Positions 55,466 through 64,000 of a stretch of DNA of 64,000 nt are shown piece by piece (positions within the stretch are counted from its first letter, which is position 1; the number at the start of each line of letters is the position of its first letter). The position numbers and the translations under genes were made by a program. The DNA lies in contig JARVZY010002424.1 in the NCBI GenBank assembly GCA_030686995.1, forward strand, positions 496,001 through 560,000. The letters run 5' to 3'. The DNA is from Artemisia argyi (taxonomy: Eukaryota; Streptophyta; Magnoliopsida; Asterales; Asteraceae). Under the pieces are notes generated by a model, which worked only from the letters and a program-made list of their open reading frames with translations, was not told where the DNA came from and searched no databases.

Positions 55466-57997
55466 ATGGAAGGTGGTAACATCTTTGAACCCGTCATCCC
55501 ACCACCACAAAACCCACCACTAGAACCCCTTAGGCCCCGAACCTTAGGAGAGTATTCCCGACCTAGCCACCAAGGCTACCGAAACACCATTGAGCTCACC
55601 GGAGCCAATGTGACCCCCTTGCGATCCGACACCATCCGGTTGGTGCAAAGCGGATGTGCATTCCATGGACTTCGTTCCGAAGATCCAAACCAACACCTTA
55701 AGGATTTCCTCAAAATCGTAGATTCCATAGACCTAGGTGTTGAAACTAGAGAGACTACCCGTTTACGCCTATTCCAATTCTCTCTACGGGATCAAGCTAG
55801 TCAATGGCTTGAGCGTTTACCCGCGGGATCCATCACCACATGGGATGATCTCACCACTCGTTTCCTTACTCAATTTTTCCCACCGGGGAGAACTACTAAG
55901 CTTAGGAATGACATCTTGATGTTCCAACAACGTCAAAATGAATCTCTCTATGAAGCATGGACTCGTTTCAAGGACTTACTCCAAAAAGTCCCTCGTCATG
56001 GCATAGATCTTTGGCTCCAAGTCCAAATCTTCTATGACCATATCGACATCTCCACGAGGCAAACCATTGACCAATCGGCCGGTGGTAAGCTACGTGATCT
56101 TAGTGTGGAACAATCATGGGAACTCATAGAAGATCTTGCTCTCTATGACAACGAAAGTTGGAATGATCCCCGTGATTTGAACAAAACGGTCAAGGCAATA
56201 TCTTTGCCTTCGAACAATTCTAGCACTCCCGACCGTAGGATCATGGAACTTGAGGACCAAGTCAAGTTTCTCATGAAATCTTACGAAGCTCCGAAGCATT
56301 CAAGCCAAGTGAACAAAATCACTTCTTCATGCGAATTATGTAGTGGTCCCCATGACACTCGTGATTGTGTGGAACTCCCCGGAATAGCTTTTGCGGACTA
56401 CGCATCCACGCGTACCGACGAAGCGGGAGATAAGTGGTACACTTTCAAGCCCGAGCCAAACACATACGGTGATTCATACAACCCCTCATGGAAAAATCAC
56501 CCAAACCTTAGGTGGAAACAAAATCAACCCAATTCTTCCAATCCGCCTAATCGTTACCAACCAAACGGTCCACCATCCAACCGTACTTTCAACAACAATC
56601 CTTCTAACAACTATGGTAGTACCAACAATCTTGAAGGATTGATGTCAAAGTTCATGGCATCTCAAGAAGCCCGCATAGCTAAGTTTGAAACCGATTTCAA
56701 ACAAAATCAAAGTGAGATGACCAATAGAATTGATGCATTGTTGAAAGTTCTCAATGACCGAGAAATGGGAGCACTCCCAAGTGACACGGTAAAGAATCCG
56801 AAACTAACCGTTAATTCCATATCATCCGTTTCGTCACCCACTTCGTGTCCACAATACTACTCGGTTAAATCAATGAGCACATGTTTCAAACAAAACCAAG
56901 TTCTACCAAAGGACCAATCAAACAAGACACCCAATATAGAACCGGTCAAAAATATAGTTGAAACACCTCTTACGCAAGACCTTGACGATGAATTCAAAGA
57001 ACTTCACCTTGAACGCCCCGTCATTGATGTCTTAGCGCGTGCTCCTTACTATAGTGCCCTCCTAGAAAAATATGAGAAGTGTAAGCTAGGTAAAAATGGA
57101 ACCGCCTTCGTTCAAAACAAGTTACCTAAAAAGCTCGATGATCCGGGTATATTTGTTTTGCCTTGTAAGATAGGAAGATCCAAAGCTTTCGACACACTAG
57201 CCGATTTAGGGTCAAGCCTCAACTTGATTCCCTTATCCTTATTCACCACTCTTAACCTAGGAAAGTTAGAGGAAACAGAGGTATTGATAGGGCTAGCGGA
57301 TGGGAGTATAGCCCACCCGGTTGGGATGATTAAGGATGTAGTTGTTCACGTAGGAAAGTTGACTATATTAGCGGATTTTCACGTCCTAGACATGGTTAGT
57401 GACACTACATGCCCATTATTGGTAGGAAGAGGATTTTTAGCAACCGCTAGTGCTATGATAGATTGCAAGGAATCTAAGATAGCGGTAGGTGAAGGCGATA
57501 CTTGGTCGGTGTATAATGTTAAGAAGCATAGTTATGATTGTGATGATGAACCGACACCGCATTGGGTAGAGATGAATAGGAGACCGTCTAGATATGGACC
57601 TTGGATAGAAAGGAACTTCATAGGACCTCAATGCCCATTTTATCTAGAAAATGATTTCGTTGAGAAGACACATTCGGTAGAACAACTCATAGCTAGAGAT
57701 GAGGAGCTAGATCCCTTTGAGGACCCCTTAGTCTTTAGAAAGATGATTGAGTTCTTGAGCGTAATGCCTATTAATATAGAGTTGAATAAATGGAAAAGAG
57801 ATGGAGATAAGTATAAATGGAGGTGGGACAAGCCACCTAAAGAAGGAGACGGATCATGGCACATGAGAATGACTTTGTATGATCCGGATGGAGAGATGTT
57901 CGAAAGGTCGTATCATACTAAGAAAACCGATAGAAAGTTGAAACCTAAGTTCGATCCCAAAGATGTCCTCAACGAGGAACTCACCCGAATCATGTAG
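55466..57997 (+). CDS. gag: Gag-protease polyprotein of the gypsy-like element
   Basis: 843 codons, intact from the ATG at 55466. Residues about 60-230 form a retrotransposon Gag domain (FHGLRSEDPNQHLKDFL, LRLFQFSLRDQASQWLERLP, FPPGRTTKLRNDI, ESLYEAWTRFKDLLQKVP). A CELCSGPHDTRDC zinc knuckle (C-x2-C-x3-H-x4-C) is near 289-301. A disordered N/P-rich stretch and a coil follow. A retropepsin-like domain (about 560-680) has DLGSS at the active site, with LLVGRGFLATASAMID after it. The last 150 residues (WVEMNRRPSRYGPW..., KYKWRWDKPP, ending ELTRIM) lie where RT would begin and match nothing I know. Gag would build particles and the protease would cut them. Confidence 0.92.
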   Translation: MEGGNIFEPVIPPPQNPPLEPLRPRTLGEYSRPSHQGYRNTIELTGANVTPLRSDTIRLVQSGCAFHGLRSEDPNQHLKDFLKIVDSIDLGVETRETTRLRLFQFSLRDQASQWLERLPAGSITTWDDLTTRFLTQFFPPGRTTKLRNDILMFQQRQNESLYEAWTRFKDLLQKVPRHGIDLWLQVQIFYDHIDISTRQTIDQSAGGKLRDLSVEQSWELIEDLALYDNESWNDPRDLNKTVKAISLPSNNSSTPDRRIMELEDQVKFLMKSYEAPKHSSQVNKITSSCELCSGPHDTRDCVELPGIAFADYASTRTDEAGDKWYTFKPEPNTYGDSYNPSWKNHPNLRWKQNQPNSSNPPNRYQPNGPPSNRTFNNNPSNNYGSTNNLEGLMSKFMASQEARIAKFETDFKQNQSEMTNRIDALLKVLNDREMGALPSDTVKNPKLTVNSISSVSSPTSCPQYYSVKSMSTCFKQNQVLPKDQSNKTPNIEPVKNIVETPLTQDLDDEFKELHLERPVIDVLARAPYYSALLEKYEKCKLGKNGTAFVQNKLPKKLDDPGIFVLPCKIGRSKAFDTLADLGSSLNLIPLSLFTTLNLGKLEETEVLIGLADGSIAHPVGMIKDVVVHVGKLTILADFHVLDMVSDTTCPLLVGRGFLATASAMIDCKESKIAVGEGDTWSVYNVKKHSYDCDDEPTPHWVEMNRRPSRYGPWIERNFIGPQCPFYLENDFVEKTHSVEQLIARDEELDPFEDPLVFRKMIEFLSVMPINIELNKWKRDGDKYKWRWDKPPKEGDGSWHMRMTLYDPDGEMFERSYHTKKTDRKLKPKFDPKDVLNEELTRIM

Positions 57998-59847
57998 TAA
58001 CCCATGACTTTGAGTCTAGCTACAAGACTCGTAAATAAAGAAAAGCGCTTCTTGGGAGGCAACCCATGCTTTGTGTGATTTTATTTGTTTGATTGTTATT
58101 TGCTTCCGTATGCGTGTTTTATTTTTATTGTTGGTTGATCATGTTTCTCAATTAAAACGTGGAAATACTTTATTATGTTGTTTGGCCTAGTCTTAACTTC
58201 AACCTAAAAGTATTTTTGCAAAAGATAAGTGTAAGGGGAAACCCCAAATATGTTTTTAAGAAACAAACCGATCATGATTCTCCACAATATTAAATGAACA
58301 TGTATATTCGTATTTGTTAGAGTCAAATGCTTGTATTGAGTCATAATGAAGTTTTGCAGGATTTTCCAGGAAGTAGGACAAAGTTTTTCCAGAAATTTTC
58401 CGGAAACTTAACATAAGAATTTCTGCAGGTCCATTCTGACGGCGTCAGAGCATTACTCTTGACGGCGTCAGGAGTTAAAATCTGGAAATTTTACCGGTTT
58501 TGTTTTTCTAACGGAGTCTTATGGTTTTTGTGAATTATTAAGTTTTATAATCTCCAGGAAATCTGCAAACTTCATTCCACAAGCATTATATCTTACTTTG
58601 TTTTCTAGGATTTAGTAACTTATATAGGATGCCGCCGATTTTACGCGAGGTTGCCTTGTCTATTGTTGTCAGGATTTACAGGTTATTTATGACAAGAAGA
58701 TGATTTATATTCTGGAAGGGAAGCTTTGATTGTTCGTTTTCTTGGAGGAAGATTTAACCTGGCCAACCTATAATCCATACCGAGCGAATCAGGGGAGTAT
58801 TTGATTTCATTCTCTTTACTTTTTCACTTTTACATTCTTTACTTGAACATTGGGGACAATGTTCATCTTAAGTGTAAGGGGAGGGTAAAAAGATGATACC
58901 TTACATATGCACTTTCGCTTGAGTTTGTTTTGTTTGATAGTAGATGTGTAATAAAACTATGAGAAATACTTGTTAGTGTAATTTTAGCGCCAAATTTAAA
59001 ATTTTTTACAACATTTAGGAGTGAAACTTTAGCCATAGCAAGCGTCTCATGGATAGGAGATTGTATGACTAGCACATAACCGTATATTCAGAAAAATTTT
59101 CCACCCAAAAATGTGAGGTTCGCCTTTAGATTTGATAGGAAAAGCATTTACTATTAGTGCTTATGAGTGTACCGATAGCATTTAGATTCTAGAACTTGCG
59201 TTAGTGATGCATCCCGAGACCGCTAGTGAGACTACATTCGTGTGGTAGGATTTACTACATGATAAGAGGCATTAGGATCACCCTTGTGTTAAACCCGTAT
59301 CATAATTACTTGACCATTTAAGTCATATTACTTGGCTAGTTAAGTCAACTAATTTTTCCCACACCCTTAGCGTTGTACTCATTTTTAGTACACGAAACCC
59401 CTAGTACACCCCTCCGAGCCTATCTTTTCGTTTCTAACTTTAAGCATCTTACTTAAAGGAAGAATTTGTTACACCCCACTTAAATGTACAACCAAATCGC
59501 CTTAGCCTTCCGTGTATGCGCTCATCTTTAGTGCATTATTGTTATTTGTTAAACCCTAAGTTAACTTTCTAATTGATTACATGGTTGCTAAGTCGAGTCA
59601 TATCCTTGTACATATTATTTTGGGACGATTAGGACTCATGGGTAAGTACTTATATTATGGAGTAATGGGGAAGAACATCATATTATTACCCCCATATGTA
59701 CGTTAATCTTAAAAGTGCTCCAAGTGTTTTGATTTTCTTAATTCGAGTCATTAGATTAGTTAAATGTAAAGTATGTAAAGATTCAAGTGTAAGGGGAATG
59801 TTCATTCCCTATGATGTATTATTTTGGATGGTAGGGTAAGAGTGTAT

Positions 59848-59893
<46 letters not shown>

Positions 59894-60485
59894 AAGAAAA
59901 AGAAAAAAAAATAGAAAAGAAAAAGAGAAAAAAACATACGGACTACCATCCCATTTTTATTCTATGTTCATTTTATGTTTTTGTTATTTTTCATTTATTA
60001 GCTTAAGTCGAGTCTAGTCTTGGCTTAGCAACGCCATCTTGTACATGTAATTAACCAAGATTGTTAACTCGCCACCAGTAAAACTACCTTTATCCAACAA
60101 AACCGTGTAATTCATATCCCTATACCTAACGTTACAACCCTTTAAAAGACCTCTTTGATAGTTTATCCTAGGTGCTTACGCCATGTGGTGGAGTTTTGAT
60201 CCTTTCCCAAGCCTATGGTAATCTATTTTGCTATGACAGGTAGTGAGAGATATCTTCCATTTCCATAATGTTATATTACTTTATTACACCCGAGAGATGT
60301 GAGTATCTAAACACTATTTGTGAGGTGCTTGTGTATGACCTCCGTGCTTGTCTATTGGTCTTTAGTGGAACGATTATTTGTTGTAATTACTTTTATATTA
60401 GTGTTAAATGACCCCTAACTTGTCTTTTGAGTAGAATAAAAGCTCATTTGCTTGAGGACAAGCAAATCTCAAGTGTAAGGGTATA
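57998..60485 (+). other. Non-coding 3' half of the gypsy-like element
   Basis: After the stop comes AGCGCTTCTTGGGAGGCAAC, a phrase typical of the 3' region of Athila/Tat elements. Two TGACGGCGTCA copies lie at about 58438-58470. AAGTGTAAGGGG occurs four times (about 58227, 58870, 59785 and 60471), the last just before the 3' LTR and therefore the likely polypurine tract. A 42-base A run lies at 59850-59891. No RT, integrase or other frame was found. Confidence 0.7.
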
Positions 60486-61894
60486 TGATGAGGCGAAAAA
60501 TGATCCGTTTTTAGGAGGTCATTTAAGCCCGAATCCGAATTTATTTGATCAAATATTGCCCTAAATCGTTCCTTTTGTGATTTTAGGTGTTTGGAGAGTG
60601 AATTCTGGAAAAGAAGCCATTTTGGACATTTTTGGAGCATAAAAGTGAAGAAAACGGCTAAGTACCAAATTTCCATGCTGAAGATACAAGGTGACGGCGT
60701 CAAGACTACCATCTTGACGGCGTCAGACATGAGGAATTAAATACCGTAGGTGGTGACGGCGTCAAACGCCTTCATGACGGCGTCAAAGTGGCAAGAATAA
60801 AATACCGTGGTCGGTGACGGCATCACATAGGCCGTCATAAGTGGATCAAGGCCGTCCGAGGAAGTATTTGGCGGCGAGGTGACGGCGTCACATGTAACTC
60901 TTGACGCCGTCAGCCTACTTTTCCTATATATAGTTTTTTAGTTTTTTCATTAAAAAAGAGAGAAGTTTTGGTGAAACCCTAAAGACGATTTTGGTGCATC
61001 TTTTACAGGTTTTTCAAGGGTTCCAAACCCTTGATACCTTGCATTGTAATTGAGATAAGTATTCTTCCAATTCAATCAATATGTCTATGTGTTGGTTGTT
61101 TATCTCTTGTTCTTGTCTCAATTCCATTGTGCTAGGCTAGATCTCTTTTGTGTTTGCTTAGATCTAATGAAACCTAGATGTTGATTATGTGTTGATTACT
61201 TGTCTATTCTTGTTCTTGGATGAATGATTTATATGTTAGGCTTAAGAAAACTGGCAGATCTCCAAATGGTAACATGCTTGAACGTCTTAAGAAACATGAA
61301 CCGAGGCGTACTAGGTCTTTATTGGTTGTATTTAATGCATGAGCCACTGTTTACAATCCCTATAGTTGTGCTGGGTCATGGTATAGGAGGAGATAAGAGC
61401 TCATAGAGTTGGGGAGTTATGTATGCCACCCCACGAATGGTATTAAGGAATACAATCCGTCATCCATACAAGTATAACAAGTAATTAACATGTAAAAGAT
61501 ATCTAGGGAGTAGTGAAGTCTAAGTAAACACAATTTCTCCAAATACTGCTCACAACCTTAGTAATAATTAGTTTAATTTCATTTTTATTATTTTATTTTG
61601 ATTGCATCTTAGTTTTGGGTTAGTTGAATAGCAACTAATTCCGCCCACTCTATCAAAACCCGAGATTTTACTTGCTTTCATAAAAATATAAAAATACAAA
61701 AATAATCATCTCTCACCTTTAGAACTATTAATTAGGTTTTCTAATCCTAGCGACACTATTCCTAAGCTGAACGATCAATCCCCCGGTACTTGTCACTATA
61801 CTATACTACAACGATCAGGTACACTGCCTGGTGGGGGTTGTAAGCTTCTCAAGATCCCTCGAGAGGTAAAGCAAGGTGCGATTCCCACGCATCA
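60486..61894 (+). repeat. 3' LTR of the gypsy-like element
   Basis: 1409 bp, same length as the 5' LTR; about eight differences by eye, all transitions (for example GACGGCGTCA to GACGGCATCA near 60820). Confidence 0.95.
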
Positions 61895-61899
61895 GTGGA

Positions 61900-62359
61900 A
61901 TACCGGTTTCTCTTTTGCCTCCATTCGACAAACAACTAACAAAACAACACACGACATTTTTTTGAGACTTGGTTGAAAAGCCTACTGATGACCAATAAAC
62001 ACCATAAACAAAACATCACCACATCACCACCATCGACATAGCTGCCATTTCTTTTATTTTGGTCGATCAAACAAAAGTTGTGTTCGTGTGGAGTTCTAGC
62101 TCGTATTCAAGCGAGTTTCGGTTCCTGTTCGGGCGATGGTTTCGTTTGTTCGAGTTGGAACGTGCATGGGTTGATTCGATATGTTCGTGTTCGGCTTAAA
62201 GGTTTCGATATGTTCATGATTGGGCATTGTTTCGGGCTCATCTATTTTTTATACAAGTGGGTTTTGGGTTTCGATCGTATTTAGTTAAATTCTAGTCCGT
62301 GTTCGAGTTGGGTTGTACGAATCGGGTGTTAGATTATGGACATTATTTTAGTAGTCGTA
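61900..62359. other. Short intergenic stretch, nothing recognised
   Basis: It is rich in GTTCG/TTCGTGTTCG phrases near 62070-62310 that give a short open frame, with no known domain. Confidence 0.35.
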
Positions 62360-64000
62360 TGTTAGGATCGAACTCGAGATCACGGGATTGCACACAATAC
62401 GTATGAAGAGAAAAAGAAATAATCATTTATAAATGTTATAAGTAATTATTAATAAACACAAAACTAATAATAGTAATTAGTATTTAATGATAAATGACTA
62501 ATGACCTATTGACGAAGATTAGGAAAGTAATACTAATGAATATTTGGAAACAAGGGAAGGTTCTAGAATCCCTAGGGGATTCTCCAAACCGATTGGCCAA
62601 GGAAGTTTCCACACCTCCTTTGTGCCTTGAGCTCCAAGTAAACATTAGTATAAATACAAACCCAAGATTCATTGTTTCTCATAACTTGTACACACACATC
62701 TTGGTGTTTTTCTCTCCTCTTCTTTGTTCTAGTCGATCCATCAAACTAATCCATTTAGGGATTTGATTTTCATAGATCAATCAAGTTTTGTGTTTTATTT
62801 ACTTGCATAAACTTTTTCTTGAATTAGTACGTGTGTACAAGAATGTGATTCAAACACACTATTGTTTGATTCTTGGATTGAATTACAAAAGAGGTAAGGG
62901 GTAATTCTTGTAATCCACATAAACCCTAATTAGGGTTCTTGATTTGAAGATTGCAATTGATTCTTGTTCGGGCTAGAATCAGAAAGGTACATTTACTATT
63001 TAATATTGATTAATTAATTACATGTTATATGATCTTGTTACAATTGCTTCCGCTATGCTCACTTGATGTGTTTGGTTTATTTTATATGATTGTCATGATA
63101 TAATAATTCCAACAGTGGCATCTAGAGCCGTTATAATGTGTAATTAATTATCGAAACGCATAAAAATTGGATCTTGATTCGTTTAGTTACATGTTTTTAG
63201 GGTTTATTTGTTAGATTCCTAACCCTAAATTTTTTTTATGGGTCGATTGACCTTATTAGGGTTTTAGGGTTTCTGGTTTTTAATTTTTAATTTGATTAGA
63301 AACCCTAGGATGTCATGTAATTGTTATGCGTTTTAGTAAACGACCTTGGTGCAATATGTTAATTGTTAAGCTAAATCCATGAAAAGTGCATATTTGCATG
63401 GATTTTTTATTGTGTAATGATTTAAATGGTTTAAATTGTTTATATGAATTAATGGTTAAGTTATATCGAAACATGTAAATTTATTAATAGATGTCGAATT
63501 GAGGAAGACTCCAATATTAAGTAATCAATTATGTGCTATGTGGTATTTATTTAATTTTGGCTTACGCAATCGATTTATCGATGTATGTAGCTCTTTTTCC
63601 TAGAAGAAGAAAGCCTTAATTGAATTAATACGTTATACACCTAGATTTGATTATTAATAGGACTATTGAATAAGATTTGCATGTGGCTACATGTTTTATA
63701 CATATTTAATTGTTATGATTATATATATTTGTTTATTTAGTTGTTTTATTTTTTATTGTACATTACTTGTTTTTGTTTATTAATTGTGTTAGACATGTTT
63801 ATAAACGAAAAGGGTAATTTTTGAATAGAAAAATAATACGGACTAAATAATGGCGAAATTGTTTTGGTTTTTAAGAATAAATTTCAAAGAATTGGTTGAT
63901 TGATGTTTTTGTACGTAATGGTTAACTAGGCCCGACCGAAGTTTACACACTATAAGATGGGTATAAGGATGGCTTCGCATTAAATTGTGGCCTTAGAGAG
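62360..64000 (+). mobile_element. Ty1/copia element, 5' LTR and leader only
   Basis: LTR from TGTTAGGATCG (62360) to TTCCAACA (63114), 755 bp with TGTT/AACA ends. One base later is TGGCATCTAGAGCC (63116-63129), a slightly altered initiator-Met primer site. The rest of the window (63130-64000) is AT-rich leader without a coding frame; gag would lie beyond the end. Repeated TTAATTAATTA and ATGTTTTTAGGG phrases occur, none diagnostic. Confidence 0.72.
63116..63129 (+). promoter_or_regulatory. Primer binding site, copia element at window end
   Basis: TGGCATCTAGAGCC after CAACAG matches TGGTATCAGAGCC with small changes. Confidence 0.65.

Larger units (their letters stand above)
53885..61894 (+). 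mobile_element. Young non-autonomous Ty3/gypsy-like element (Gag and protease only)
   Basis: 8,010 bp with perfect duplication GTGGA (53880-53884, 61895-61899). Two 1409-bp LTRs (TGATGAGGCG ... CACGCATCA) differ at about eight sites, all transitions (0.6%), so the insertion is recent. Primer site at 55300, one 843-codon ORF, then about 2.5 kb without coding. No RT, RNase H or integrase is present, so movement would need a helper. The primer site and DLGSS-type protease suggest the Athila/Tat side of Ty3/gypsy. Confidence 0.93.

Noticed and set aside
62078..62284. 68-codon frame near the window end
   Set aside because: GTTCG-rich DNA with no domain, start context or neighbouring exons.

Overview
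The window is nuclear DNA of a flowering plant and is almost wholly a nest of transposable elements. A eudicot of the daisy family (Asteraceae) is my best guess. The reason is that the two SIRE-type Ty1/copia elements carry downstream accessory ORFs of a kind I associate with Asteraceae genomes; this is recognition from memory, not a search. I see no rRNA, tRNA, CRISPR or prokaryotic features.

Layout. 1-9774: 3' part of an old plus-strand SIRE-type copia element. It holds a gag scrap, a decayed pol, two broken accessory ORFs and a 3' LTR, and that LTR is itself hit by a hAT MITE (7154-7346) and a solo gypsy-type LTR (7977-9398). 9775-24310: solo LTRs (10862-12454, 15478-16859, 21165-24305), a TRIM-like element (12755-15219), MULE, Stowaway and hAT MITEs, a SINE inside the Stowaway, and small Helitrons. 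24311-32330: AT-rich DNA with MITEs and one credible host-like gene, a GeBP/DUF573 family DNA-binding protein on the minus strand (28727-29470, perhaps with a second exon at 27897-28140).

32330-53880: a patch of decayed gene fragments. On the minus strand are exons of a beta-ketoacyl-ACP synthase (KAS I/II type). On the plus strand are two plastid-type pyruvate kinase exons fused to one eIF(iso)4G exon. An approximately 4.0 kb LTR (34208-50577 when the later insertion is included) landed inside a KAS exon; removing it restores the reading frame, which confirms its ends. Inside that LTR sits a complete, fairly young minus-strand SIRE-type element (34897-47258, TSD TATGT, 553-bp LTRs). It has intact gag and pol frames, but the reverse transcriptase YVDD box reads YVYD. 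Its env-position ORF is broken twice. Between pol and that ORF lies an antisense ORF with its own TATA box and poly(A) signal.

53885-61894: a young 8.0 kb Ty3/gypsy-like element (TSD GTGGA, 1409-bp LTRs about 99.4% identical) that encodes only Gag and protease, so it would need polymerase and integrase in trans. 62360-64000: the 5' LTR, primer site and leader of another copia element running off the window.

A recurring theme is that several LTR families each have their own short motif, clustered in U3 and repeated elsewhere in the element: GGCGGAACC/GGTTCCGCC in the first SIRE element, AGTACTTTG in the second, and TGACGGCGTCA in the gypsy-like LTRs. In the two SIRE elements the internal copies lie upstream of accessory ORFs, which suggests internal promoters built from LTR enhancer modules.
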